This document shows positions 27,324-39,700 of a stretch of 64,000 nt of DNA, in pieces. This DNA is from an uncultured Clostridia bacterium (GTDB lineage: Bacteria; Bacillota; Clostridia; Oscillospirales; Acutalibacteraceae), in the NCBI GenBank assembly GCA_947595635.1, contig CANQEU010000001.1:54065-118064 (forward strand), written 5' to 3'. Each line of letters starts with the position of its first letter. The stretch's first letter is position 1. The position numbers and the translations under genes were made by a program. The notes beneath the pieces were generated by a model that was not told the origin of the DNA, made no database searches, and saw only the letters and a program-made list of their open reading frames with translations.

Positions 27324-29657
27324 TTATGATGGAATAGTTAATATCCATCCTATCTCAATATAGTTAGTGGTTATCTTAGAATATTTACTCTTGTTGGCTT
27401 TAACGATTGCCGCAGCCGTTGTTCCGAATTTCTTGGAAATCTTTGTCAGATTATCTCCGGAAACAACCTTATAAGTCTTCTTTGCAGTCGAGGAGCTTGA
27501 TTTGAGAAGCTCGTTTACCTTCTTCTGAACCTCGTCCGGATTATATCCGGCTGCCTTTAGCTTATTGATGCGGTCGTTGCCAACGCCCCACTTGCCGTCG
27601 ATTACCTCTTGAGCAATCTCTTTAACGGTCTTTTTGGGTGTCTGTGCTGCTAACAGCTCGTTTACCTTCTTTTGAACCTTATCGGGGTCGTAACCGGCTG
27701 CCTTTAGCTTGTTGATACGATCGTTGCCAACGCCCCACTTGCCGTCGAGTACCTCTTGAGCAATCTCTTTAACGGTCTTTTTAGGGGTCTGTGCTGCTAA
27801 CAGCTCGTTTACCTTCTTTTGAACCTTATCGGGGTCGTAACCGGCTGCCTTTAGCTTGTTGATACGATCGTTGCCAACGCCCCACTTGCCGTCGAGCACC
27901 TCCTGGGCAATCACTTTGACGGATTTTTTAGTTGTAACGCCTAACAGCTCGTTTACTTTCTTTTGAACCTTATCCGGGTCGTAACCGGCTGCCTTTAGCC
28001 TGTTGATGCGATCGTTGCCTGTGCCCCACTTGCCGTCGATTACCTCTTGGGCAATCACTTTGACGGATTTTTTAGTTGTAACGCCTAACAACTCGTTTAC
28101 TTTCTTTTGAACCTCATCCGGGTCATAGCCTGCTGCTTTAAGCTTGCTAATGCGCTCATCAGCGTCTCCCCACTGTCCTGAAATAACCTCTTTGGCTATT
28201 TCATCAACAGATTTCTTGGCCGGAGCAGTCGGAGCTGTCGGCGCCGGAGTGGATGAGGCGCTGCCCTTTAGAAGCTCGTTTACCTTCTTTTGTACGGCGT
28301 TCGCGTCATAGCCGGCGGCGGTAAGTCTTTGAATACGGTCGTTGCCGTCTCCCCATTTACCGCTTAAAACTTCCTTAGCAATTTCATCAATTGATTTTGT
28401 GGGTGCGGATGAATTGCCTGAAGCTGTGCCGTCTGTTGTGTATTTGGGGCAAATGAAGCCGCGTATAGATTTAGCGTTAAAGCTAACTGTGCGGCGCTTT
28501 ACGGAATCGGCGTAGTTACCCTCTATGATCGTCATAGTTTTGTTAGATGTGTTGATTTTTTCAACGGTTCCTATGTGATCAGGAGTGCCTGTGTTGTCGC
28601 CAACGCCGTTATCGTCCCAGTCATACAGTATTGCGTCGCCGGGGCTTGGAACATAAGCGTCGTTTTCCTGCCAGCAGCCCATCTTTTTGGCAGCCTCTAC
28701 AATATAGTAGCAGCTTATTTCAATAGGCATAACATCAGTGTAGCCTAACTGAATTGCCGCGGCAGACCATGTGCAAGCGCACCATGCCCAGCCGTAAGCC
28801 ATTTTAGTTCCGCGTGGGAACGGGCCGCTGTAAGAATTATAAATGTTTACAATGGACTTGTAGCTTCCGTCGTATTCATTCTTGCCTATCCACGACTGAA
28901 GCAGAGAAACAACCGCGCTTCTTGATCTTATCTTAGCGCTGCTTTGTGTGTTGCTTGAGCTTGTAGATTGAGTGCTGTCTCCATAGTAGTAATTCAAATC
29001 AACATTTCCGCTGATTCCGTTTACCTTGCCGGAGCTTGTGTATTGATGATAAGTACACGGATAATCCGGTGAGCCGGAATAATCCGCAAGCCAGAATATG
29101 TATTTAGATAAGAGCGACTTGTCATACATATTCTTGTAGTAGTCGCCGTTTGCGTATATGCCTGCCTTATAACCCTGACTTTCTACATATTCGCAAAACG
29201 CCTTTGTGTGAGAATTACATTCCTTTGAGCCAAGCGTAACGCCCTGATTCTTAGCCTTTGTAACCGTATCATATTCAAAATCGAAGAATATAATAACGTC
29301 CTTGCCAAGTCCGGCGTTCTTCATTTGCTGGATGCAGAATTTTGCCTCCTGCTTTGCCTGCTCTACATTCAGGGCGTAACTGAAATGATATACGCCCTTA
29401 ATACTGATTCCGTTGTCTTTACATCCCTTTACATAGGTTGTAAATTTTGAGTCAACAGTTTGTCTGTAGCCCTCACGAATAATGGCAAAATTGATTCCCG
29501 ATGATTTAACCTTACTGAAGTCGATATTACCCTGAAAATAGGATATATCCATGCCCTTCACCGGGGAAGCCGCAGACGCGACTGCCGAAATATTGACAGT
29601 GCCAAAAATGAAAAGCGCTGCCAACAAGACCGCAATTTTGCTTTTGATTTTACTCAT
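27324..29657 (-). CDS. Secreted GH25 muramidase + CHAP peptidase with six Cpl-7 repeats and LysM
   Basis: 777 aa from ATG at 29657 (AAGGAAA upstream; a longer frame exists but has no RBS). Signal peptide 1-30 (LLAALFIFGTVNISAVASA). GH25 domain 33-235 with KGMDISYFQGNIDFSKVK and catalytic FFDFEYDT, cutting the MurNAc-GlcNAc bond. CHAP-like domain about 265-405 with Cys in WCACTW and His in PDHIGTVE, expected to cut peptide stems. Six Cpl-7 wall-binding repeats 420-722, each ending QKKVNELL. LysM 728-777 (YKVVSGDNLTKISKKFGTT). Two catalytic activities plus two binding types in one protein is phage-endolysin-like, yet there is a signal peptide and no phage context, so I call it a host autolysin or competition enzyme. 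Confidence 0.93.
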   Translation of the reverse strand: MSKIKSKIAVLLAALFIFGTVNISAVASAASPVKGMDISYFQGNIDFSKVKSSGINFAIIREGYRQTVDSKFTTYVKGCKDNGISIKGVYHFSYALNVEQAKQEAKFCIQQMKNAGLGKDVIIFFDFEYDTVTKAKNQGVTLGSKECNSHTKAFCEYVESQGYKAGIYANGDYYKNMYDKSLLSKYIFWLADYSGSPDYPCTYHQYTSSGKVNGISGNVDLNYYYGDSTQSTSSSNTQSSAKIRSRSAVVSLLQSWIGKNEYDGSYKSIVNIYNSYSGPFPRGTKMAYGWAWCACTWSAAAIQLGYTDVMPIEISCYYIVEAAKKMGCWQENDAYVPSPGDAILYDWDDNGVGDNTGTPDHIGTVEKINTSNKTMTIIEGNYADSVKRRTVSFNAKSIRGFICPKYTTDGTASGNSSAPTKSIDEIAKEVLSGKWGDGNDRIQRLTAAGYDANAVQKKVNELLKGSASSTPAPTAPTAPAKKSVDEIAKEVISGQWGDADERISKLKAAGYDPDEVQKKVNELLGVTTKKSVKVIAQEVIDGKWGTGNDRINRLKAAGYDPDKVQKKVNELLGVTTKKSVKVIAQEVLDGKWGVGNDRINKLKAAGYDPDKVQKKVNELLAAQTPKKTVKEIAQEVLDGKWGVGNDRINKLKAAGYDPDKVQKKVNELLAAQTPKKTVKEIAQEVIDGKWGVGNDRINKLKAAGYNPDEVQKKVNELLKSSSSTAKKTYKVVSGDNLTKISKKFGTTAAAIVKANKSKYSKITTNYIEIGWILTIPS
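27490..28395 (-). repeat. Tandem ~126-150 bp DNA repeats encoding six Cpl-7 modules
   Basis: Six head-to-tail units. The last four are nearly identical at DNA level (for example the block around ctttagcttgttgatac recurs at 27711 and 27850), whereas the first two differ more and are separated by a Pro/Ala/Thr linker. This indicates recent unequal recombination within the gene. Confidence 0.9.
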
Positions 29658-29792
29658 TAAGTTTCCTTCTTTCCTCGTATAGAGTAATTGTGAGTTAAAT
29701 AACAGTCTCGACAAGACACCCACTAAGTCCCGTCTTGACCGACCGTAAATCCAATATCCATTGAATAAACGGTCTAATGCCGTTTGGGAAAA

Positions 29793-29821
29793 ATTATATA
29801 GCATAATCTTTCATCAAAACG
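29793..29821 (-). promoter_or_regulatory. Candidate promoter of GH25 gene
   Basis: Minus strand TATAAT (29798-29793) preceded by TTATGCTA, an extended -10, with a weak -35 about 17 bp upstream. The 130 nt leader contains two small hairpins (AAACGG/CCGTTT; CAAGAC/GTCTTG). Confidence 0.55.
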
Positions 29822-30689
29822 ATGAAATCACAATTAACATTAAACATCTTATAATGAAAATAAAGCCGAGGAAAATTATTATAGAATTAAAATTCTAAAT
29901 ATAAAAGCAGGAATCTGTAGCCTTACTTCAAACGGATGTTTAATGCTTGTACGGGGCGAAATCCATGCTGTTAAAAGCAATAAAAAATCTAAGCATGAAA
30001 TCTTCAGCATAAGCGCAGGAAGATAACCAAGGGCTCAGCCCGTCGGTCAGCACCTGCTGTACGGTCTAAAATTTATACAAAAACACGATTGATTAAAAAC
30101 AGAGTTTAAAGTGTTTAAGTTGTTTTTGCTTAATTCTACCCCTATCTCTGCCTTTTAACAAATACCTTCACATAACGATTAAACAAAAAGTTTTAATCTA
30201 CCAATTGTCGGAGATTAGCCGCCAAAGTAATCGCGCTTATAAAATGAATAACGTCAATTGATTTTAAGTATTAAATTTAATATTCAATAGACGCGGCGTC
30301 TTATAAGAGCTTTTATCCGGCAGCGAGCTGCTTGCAGAAAATCGGACAATCAGAAAACAGCCATACAATTGATAATCCGTTAAAGCTGCCGCAGACAGCT
30401 TGACCTTGTTCAATTTAATCCGTTTAATTTAAAGTGCGGATAATAATAAACAAATTAAAATGTAGGGTAGCTTTTTAGTCAGGCAGACAATGCGGTCTTC
30501 TCCGAACAGACCGAACTGTATTTTCTATCCCCCTTTCCTGCCGTGTATAAGTATTTTAAGGCTTCAAAGCTATGCCGTATAAAGAAAATACGGGCAGTAA
30601 GGAATGTAAATTAAGCGCATTCCCTTGCAGCTTAAGAAACAATAAAATCATATTAAAAAACCAGCTTCAAGCATAATTGAGAGGATGCG
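29822..30689. other. Non-coding region of ~870 bp between GH25 gene and pilus adhesin gene
   Basis: No ORF over 60 codons with an RBS on either strand. It holds scattered short inverted repeats (CATGCT/AGCATG near 29963-29997; AAGCTG/CAGCTT near 30383-30400). The plus strand at 29950-30065 looks structured and vaguely riboswitch-like, but no plus-strand gene follows. Otherwise I see nothing definite. Confidence 0.4.
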
Positions 30690-30715
30690 GGGAGAACAGA
30701 ATAATCTGTTCTCCC
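30690..30715. repeat. Inverted repeat shared with 41227-41253 (copy A)
   Basis: GGGAGAACAGA-ATAA-TCTGTTCTCCC, 11-bp perfect arms, 78 bp downstream of the giant adhesin stop. On the transcribed (minus) strand no U-run follows, so it is not a standard terminator for that gene. An identical-arm copy lies after the pilin gene. Confidence 0.8.
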
Positions 30716-30792
30716 TTTTATGCTTAGGAAACATAGGTAAAAGCTAATTAAACGCTCTTCATACGGTTTTTATAAAGCCGTAGAACTGCAGC

Positions 30793-33700
30793 TCAGCGTG
30801 CGTTATTGCGCGCCTTGCGCTTTTTCAGAGCATAAAGGATAATTCCAACACCTGCCGCGACTATTATGAAGCCGATTATAGGTATAAGGATATTAAAGCC
30901 TTCGGTTGCTCCTGTAAGCGGCAGATAATCGTTGATCTTCGTTGTGTTTGAAAGAGTAACGGTTATCTCTCTGAAATAATCAACGCCGTCCTCGCTGTAT
31001 GACGGATTACCCTCATCAACGGATATGATGTTATTCTTCTTTCCGGACTCCTCACTGTAAGGTATATTTATCTCAATTGGATGGAGAAGCGGATTATGGT
31101 CATCGTCGGTGTTGATTTCAGTTATGCGGTAAGTCGTCTGATATAGATTATTAAGCTCAATGATTCCATCACTATTTGTTTCAAATATACCGTCATTATG
31201 CTCAGGAGCAGGATTAGCGTTATCAATAAATCCATTGCTGTTATAGGTCAGGAGCTTCCATTCCTTAACGTCGTCAAGATATTCAAGCTTAAATTTAATT
31301 CCGCTCATCGGCTTAGTTAAATCGTTATCACTGTATTTCTTGATTGTTATTTTGCCGTAAGCGTCGGTCAATGCAAGATTTTGCTTTGATTTTGTATAAA
31401 CAAAATTGTCTTTAACAACATTGACAGTATCGGAGTAGCTGTAGGTAAATATATCGGCAGCATTAGGGAATTCCTGATCTATATAATATTTCTTGCTGCT
31501 GTCGGCAGTATTGTCGGAGGAAATATGAGCTATGTTATTATCAACTCCGTTTGACTGCGAAAGGATTTTTGAAATCAAAAGCTGCGAATAATCCTTTTCA
31601 ACCGCAGGAGCGTCTTTATAGTTAAGAGTAACCTTACCGCCGACAGGCGAAACAAACTCAACCTTATAATTACCCTCGGCAAGCTCTTTGTCATTAAAGC
31701 TGTAGCCGCCGGACAAGTCCGTAAACGTCGTAGCGACAGGATTGTTCTCATCCTTGACCAATTCGCCGCTCGACGGATCTTTATTATACTTTACAAGGTC
31801 GACCTTAACGCCTGAAATTGACGCCTCGTCGTCATCCCAAACGCCGTTTACATTGCTGTCAAGCCATACGCTTCCGCTTAAATCTCTGCCGACAATTGTG
31901 GTGCGCACATTGTTGGAGTAGCCGTCGTCCCATTTGTATTCGTCAACTAACTGCTTTGTCTCGCTCCATTTGCCGGAAAATGCCGAGAAGAAATAAGCGT
32001 TGTTAAACAGGTCGTCATTCGGTTTTCCGTTATATTTAACCGTTATTTCAACTGAAACGCTGTCAGCGGATGCAAGCTGTATTCCTGTTACAGCAATTGC
32101 TTTAACATTCTCGCCGTCAGCTGGGCTGATATTGTAAACACCGTCAGAGCCTGTATTTGAGCCGGCAGGCCCTCTTGAAAGCTTATTCCAGCCATACTGA
32201 CTTGTGTCAATAATAGTGCCTATATTTTTTATGTAATTCTGCTTAACCGGATCGGAGCTTTCCGCATATTCATCTATGTTATCCGGCGCAACGTAAACGC
32301 CGAGATTAGAAGCCGAATGCTCGCTTACAACCTTTTCCTGGTTGCCCGACTCATCAAGCTTCGGGCTTCCGTCGGGCTCGGTTGCGTCCTCGTAAAGCAA
32401 ATCGCGGACATTTTCCTGTGACGACAGATATACGCCCTTTATTTCAGCCTTCTTTGTGTTTTCGTTGCCGGAGCGAGTAATTTCAAGCTTTGTCACTTGG
32501 AACTCCGGGTCGGTTCTGCCATCGCCCTCAAGCTTGGTCGTATCATCATCAACTGTAACGATTTCGCCGGTAGTATCCTTCATATCAGGATTTATTCTGG
32601 CGTCGCCCACAAACGGGAGAATATCAAGAATGGCGAATGTAACAGGCTGCGCGCTTACTGAGTTTGTGTATTTAAGCGTGTAAGTAAGCTCATTGGTCTT
32701 AGTATTATATGTCGCGTCGTCAAACGACTTGGTTACCTTCTTTGTTATACCGGACATATTTGCCAAAATATTAACGTCCTTAGTATCGGTAAAGTAACGT
32801 CCATCGTTCATAGCCCAATAGAATTTTACTCTGTAATCGCCGTTGTCGGTTGATTCAAATTTCTTTTGTCCCGTCCACTTGAGATAGTTTGTATTAGACT
32901 CCGAACCGGAATCCTCCGAAGTACTCATCTTGGTGAGAACGATTCTTTCACTTTCCGTGCTCTTGCCCTTGTTCAGAACCTTATAAATTTTAACTATAGT
33001 CTGACCTTTTCTCGTAGTAGTACCGCCGGAACCGTTGTCAACTGCTACTTCATTTGAGTCACCTATAAGCTGCTGACTTACAAGGCTTCCTACGTCAAGC
33101 TTAGGATTTCTCGTTACCTTACCCTCTGCGTCAACACTTGTCTCATCGTTATATTCAGGGGTTTCACAAAACGCGGATGTCATAGCGTAATACTTGCCGT
33201 AGTTTCGCTCGCTGCTGTCGTCCTCGTTTCTGCGGGTGGTGCTGAACGGAATTATTCCTCGGCTATTATTATTCTTCACATTCTGATTAGAGTAGTTATC
33301 ATAAATGCCAAGACCGATTTTATCCGTTATGGCGTAGCCTGCCATAAGAGCAAAGTTATAATAAGAGAAGGTTTCAGTGCCAATATCTCCGCCTTCCAGC
33401 TCAACACGAACATCGGAAGTGCTGTTTTCGCGGTCATATACAACAACATTTTGACGCTTTTCTTCGTTCTTATCCATAGTGTCTATAACAGTAATGGTAG
33501 CGTCGTTGCCTGCCTCAATATAGCCCTTCGGTATAAGACGAACAAGGCGTGTGCCTATAACAGATACCTTTGATATATTGACATACGGCGCGTCAAGAGG
33601 AATAACATCGGTTCCGTCCTCTTCGCTTCCCGGCGCGTTAACGAACTGTTCGCTATAGGCAGCTTTATACTCTTTAAGCTTATTATGCAGCAAATTCCAT

Positions 33701-36700
33701 TGCTCATATCTGGTAACAAAGTCAAAGCCCTGCGTGTAATGATCATACTGCTCTCTATCATTAGCTTTCATAGTAGTAAGATAAGATACAAGCTGTTGTA
33801 TTTTTGTGCCTGAGGGGTTCGCCTGAGTTAATTCGTCGGCGTCGATAAGCAGCAAAAGTGATTTCGCCTTTTTGTCAAGGTCATCTCCTCTGAGAACAAA
33901 CTGGTCGTATAAAACGCGTATGATCTTCCATCTGTTAAAATCTTCGCTCGTTCCTATTCCGTATGCCGAAACAGACAAGAATTGTTTTCCCGGCATAAAT
34001 CTTTCAGATGTATAGGTTATCGGAAAATCAATATACTTTGAAGGCGTTTGCCATGTTGAGCTGAGGAGATTATCTAAATTTAGATACGATTCAAGACTTG
34101 TTTCAATACCGTCGTCATCTGACGGGACAGGATTGCTCTCCCTATCAAGTGCACTGCCGAAATCAACCTTAGTATCAAGGTCAACAACGTCCTCATCAAA
34201 AGTAGTTTTAACCTTTTTGCCGTCTACTTGATAATTAAGAGTAAAGCCGCTGTCTAAATTCGCGCCGCTTTCCTCGCCGCCGAATTTTGTTATATATCCC
34301 TCGTCATGGTTAAATTCCTGATCCAATGACCACGCTATGCCCTTTTCAACGGTGTCTGAACCGTTAGTAAAATTGACCGTCTGGGTAATGTCACGAACTG
34401 TGTCGTATGTTGTGTCAGGGCCTCTGAATGATTCAGAGTAGGACGCAAGTCCCTGGTCACCGACAACATACCATACAAAGTCTTTGGTATCTATCTCGCC
34501 CATAATGTAACCGTCAGGTCTTGTTTCAACGCTTATTTCATTGCCGACGGCGCTTGGGTCGAATGTGATAGTAACATTACAGCTATTATAGTTGGGATCG
34601 CCCTCCTGTGCGTTTGTGTTCGGATTGGAAAGAGTGATTATGAAGTTGCCGTCACCGTTGCCGTATGAAATACCGCTGTCCCAGTTGCCGTTTGCGGCTA
34701 CCTTAAAGGCATAGGATTTAAAGTTACCGTTTGTGCCAACCTCAACATTTTCAAATGTCTTGGTGTATATCGTTTTTTGACCTTCGGGCGTATTAACCCT
34801 CTTGGGATCCATCTTACCGGCAATAGACGCCTCTTCTTCCTTCTTCTGCTTTTCCGCTCCTTCATACGGCTGACCGTTATCCTGAAGTCCGAGCCAGGTG
34901 TAGCCGGTTAGTCCCTTTTCACCTATTACAGAATAGCTTTCAATATGAACGCTTTCGGCAGCGTCGCTCAAAAGGGTGTTGCATTCAATATCGCTGTACG
35001 TCTTAAAATCAGTCACAGCGGTTATGGGGTCGTATGTTACCTTTATATACGCGTCCTTTTTCAAATAGAACGAAATATTACTGCCGCTGTCAATTCCGTA
35101 TTCTATAACCTTAAAGGCGTAGTTTTGACCCGAGGAGATTTTTTGGGGAGCTTCGTTTTCCACAGCCTTTGAAATGACATATTCATACAAGCCTGTGTTT
35201 ATATCATATGACATTATGCCGTTATACAAATTCCAAACCTGACCGTTGCCCATAAGATTTTCCGTTCCTGTTACTACATATCGCTTAATTTCAAGAACAT
35301 TCGGGTCATCACAGGTTATTGACGTAAGATGATTTGCGGCGTTGAAGGTAACGGTAATGGCGGAATCTGATTTAAGAGTAAAGCTTATATTGTTGGTTCC
35401 GCCGTGCTCGCCAAAGCCAAGGTCAATATCGCCGTCGGCAAAAATCTTGAACGAATATGTACCCTTAGGTATTGTCTCGCTTTTCCATGTGTAAAGCTCA
35501 ACGCCTGTGTCGTCCTTTGACTGCATTTCGCCCTTTTCGATTGCCTTTGATATGTAATCACTTATCTCCTGTTCATTAGGGCCGCTATCGGGGTCGGCGG
35601 CGGGGATTTTTGTTTTATCGCTTCCGAGCCAATGGTAGCCCGTGATTTTCTCGTCGCCGGCAACAACATATTTATTTGTCAAAATATTATTGTTTACGGT
35701 AAGTTCGACCGCGCTGTCAGTGGTCGCCTTATAGCTTACCTCCTTAGTATCGGAATCATATGTGATTACCAGGGTGCAGGTTTCATCATCAGGAGCGTTA
35801 TCGGCGCTTTTTTCGATATAGAAGAAGTTGTTGTCCGCATTGTCCAAGGCCCAGCTTTGAAGCTCGTCAAACGGAAGCACTCTGATTTGATAGTTTTTGC
35901 CGGTGTGAACATTACTTGCCGTGTAGGTGTATATCTTACCGTCGACGGTGCTCATTTTGCCAAGCGGAGCAATTTCTTTTTTATCGCTTATCGTCTGGGC
36001 GTCGCTCCATCTCTTTGAAGTGATGTCTGTTTTGTCGCTGACAACGGTAAACGTATTATAATCATATACAGTATTGTCCGCTATATGGCTTTCGAGGCAA
36101 ATTTCAGACATTGATTCATCGTCGGCGGAAACCCAATCATCATTTCTCTTGATGAAAAGCTCGCATTTGTGCGTATCCTTAGAAAACGTTATTTTAATTG
36201 TTTCGGGTTTTGTCAAGATAAAGGACATATTAGTACCGTCGGAAACGCCGTCGTAACCGAAGTTTGCAACGTTCCAGTCCTGATTTCCTCTTATCTTAAA
36301 CTCCTGTTTTATGAAATTGCCTTCAGCGTCCTTAATGTCGTTTTCAGTAAAGACAATCTCCCTTTCAAAAAGCTTGTTTGAATTATCGGTCGCTGTAAGG
36401 AAATAGTCTTCAGTCCAGCTGCCAGTAAAGGAGCCGATAACGGAATACTTTATTTCATTGTTTCTGCCGCCCAAGGGTTCCGTGCGCAGAATTTTTCCCG
36501 TATACTGCTTCGTAACGGAATCATACTCAAATCCGTTTTCGTCATATATGTCGGCCAAAATCTGAAAATCGTTTGAGAATAGCTGATCAAACTTAAACCG
36601 AATAACAACGTCTACTCCGTCATAAGGAACATTAAGCTTACAGTTAATCGGATCGTCGAATTTAGTTTCACCGTAGTTATACGTCATAGAGTCGTTTGCC

Positions 36701-39700
36701 TGAACCTTAAATTCATATTGTCCGCCGTTAAGCCCTTCATATCCAACCTGCCAATAGCCGGTTTCATCATTGAACTCCATTTTATTGCTCGGCTGTGCGA
36801 CAGCCCAGTCATTATCGCCTCTTACCGAGCCTGTTGCGGCGTCCATAATAAAGTTATAGTTATTAAGAATAATCGCCGCTGTTGAAGCCTGAGAATATCT
36901 GTAGGCTCTGAGTACCATAGTCATATTTTTAAACTCGTTGCCCTGACAGCTTTTAAAGCCTGATAACGTACCTTCCTTTAATAGTTCAGAATTATTAGGA
37001 ACAGCATCTCCGCTAAAGCTTGAGCTTTTAATATAGAAGACCGAGTCCTTAATGTCATCGTCAGTCGTTGTTTTGTTGTTATCCTCGCCCTGTACATTTG
37101 AAAATACGGTTAGCTGCGGATAATACCCGTGTTCATAACGCCAGTGGTCGCACTGCCACGAATTGTTTTTAAGCGTTAAGGGGCAATTATCCATCTTCAT
37201 TTTGAAGCCGGAGTTATTCGTTTGAATGTCTTTGTTAAAATTATCAGCCTCAATCGGGAAATCGGTAAGTCCGCATATACCCTTTTCTTCAGCGGTTGTT
37301 GTATAAAGACCTACAACGCCGGCAACAGAAAAATTAGCAATATGCTTCTTACTTGTATCTACATTTGAAACCTCGCCTCTGCGCGCGGCGTCAATATCCT
37401 CCTGATAAGCTATACCGTTGCCCGATGTTGTAAACGTAAACTTGACGTTATTGTCTAAATAATTTGATGCATATGGGCCGTCAGTCGCGCTTTGCGGTGC
37501 GTAGGCGTTTTCTCCGCCGGCAATTCCTATCGCCATTTCACGCATTGCGGTAGTCTGCATATCATAAAAGCAGTTCTTAAAATATCCGTATCTGTTTTTA
37601 TAAAGCTGATACTGCGGCATGTCCTTTAACGCACCGGAGCTATCATGAAGAAAGTCAGCGCTTTTTTCTGCATCGCTTCCCGGTGTAAAGTACGCATATG
37701 CCTGTTTTTTATATTCACCTGCTGCAGCTACCCACCAACGGTCGGGACAAAGCACGCCGATAAAGCCGCCGGTCGGATAATACGGGAGAATGTCGGTATT
37801 GTCAACACCCTCATTATTGTTAAGATAATTTTTTTCAAGCTGCGCCGCTTCACCCGATTCGGTAACGGACAGTATATTGCCAACCTCGCCAACGGCGTAG
37901 CAATTGAAGTATCCTGTGCCGTTTATTTTAGTGGTCACCCCTTCAATGTTTACCTGAGTACTCATTGTATAGCCCTGGTCCATACCGGTAAAGCCGCCGC
38001 AGTACCGTCCCGCATAGTCCATTCCGACTGAGGACGAGGAGTAGCAGTTATAAAAAATAGTGGAGCCTGAATTGTCGCCGAGACCGTCCTGTTCTTTAGT
38101 AAATGTTTTCTTATAAGTATATGCAGAGCTTGTTCGATCTTCTTCAAACTTTTCGTTATCCATATTGGGATTTATCGTATATGACTGCGGAATATTTCTG
38201 AGGCTTTGAACATAACCGACAAATCCGCCCATTGCGTTTCTTCCCTCAACAAGACCGGACGAATAGCAGGATTCAAAATAGTTTGTTATTCTGTATTTAT
38301 CATTACTCGTATCTGCGTCACTGTTAACTGGATTATCGTCCTTCATAGCAAAAATACCCGGTCGGCTTGATACACGGCCGATAAAGCCCGACGTGTTTGT
38401 GTCTGAATATATGTTGTTATTTGTGTAACAGTTTTTAGCCACAATTCCTATACCGCAGGACACAAGACCGCCGGAGTCGTTACCAAGTGAGAACAGCTCG
38501 CAGTCAACCGAATACGAGTTTTCAAGCAAGGTCGGAAATTGTAATTTACTTAAACCCTCTTCAGTAGCACTCGTAACAGCAGTAGTAGGTATTCTGTTGC
38601 TGAATATTATCTCTTCGGGCGATCTGCCTTCAAGCGGATCCTTGTAATTAGCCGGAGATTTAGTCTGAATATTTGCATCTTCCTGAGCCCATGCCTGAAG
38701 GTTACCTGTCATACCTCCAATATGTGAGCCGCCGATAAGAACCAAATTACTTGTTGAGCAGTTCTGAATGAAGGTGCCGGCGCTTTTAACCTTACGTCCT
38801 ATAAGACCGGAAACGTAAGCGCCGTTCCAGTTTTGAACATATGAATCTTTTGTATGAACATTATACAATGACATGTAGGTGTTTCTTGTGGTATGTCCAA
38901 TCAACAGCGTTGTTGGATCATTTGACGACACATGATAATCCTTGCAGGCACGTACTACCATAGAGTTAGAAATGCAGAAATTTTTAACAATAATATTTGT
39001 ATTCGCGTTTTCAATGAGACCGTTATCGGAGGATCTCAAATTAAACATAGTATGACCGTTGCCCTCGATATAAACTATGCGTTTTTCTAATTTATTTCTT
39101 TTGTTATTAGTATTAACCTGCCAATCTATTGACTGCCAATCATAATTTGTTATTTTTGTGGCCGTATTGTGATAATTTTCATCAACGTCTGTTAATAAAG
39201 TATGCGCAGGAGTAGACTCATTTACATTATATCCGCCCATATCGAGGTCGCTTGTAATATTTATTATAAAGTTATCATCTGCTTCATAGTGTTCGGTAAG
39301 ATATTCAAGCGCATAACGAAGCTGATTCGGATTTTCAATATTAAATACCTTGAAGGACGTTTCCGGCGAAGAGCCGTATTGCATTGTAACAACAGGAAGA
39401 TTAGCAACTTTAGCAACGGTATTCGTTTTATTTTTTTTGAAATTCAATGCTGCGAAGTCAGTATCGTTACTGAGATCATAGTTTTGGACTCCGTCCCACG
39501 TAGGAACGTCAGCCAAATTTTCCTTATATTTCCAATCGAAATACGGGTTGCCGCGTATAACGCTCCAGCGAGACATAGAAGGCTCATATGTACCGATTAC
39601 CGGCGAACCTATACCTAATGTCGCGTTGTATGAAGTTTGATTGTCAGTAGTGGTCGGGTATGCAAAAATACCCTTTTGTATCTCGGCAATTCTCGCATTC

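Noticed and set aside
27490..28395. Regular DNA repeats that could suggest a CRISPR array
   Set aside because: Unit length of about 126-150 bp and continuous reading frame show a protein-coding Cpl-7 repeat, not CRISPR.
27324..29657. Phage endolysin or prophage
   Set aside because: There is a signal peptide and no holin, capsid, terminase or other phage genes nearby.
29950..30065. Plus-strand stretch with GGGGCGAAATCC and CAGCCCGTCGGTCAGC resembling a c-di-AMP (ydaO) riboswitch
   Set aside because: Key GGGGGACCCA and GUCAGCUAACCUCG blocks are missing or altered, and no plus-strand gene follows it. A covariance-model search would settle it.
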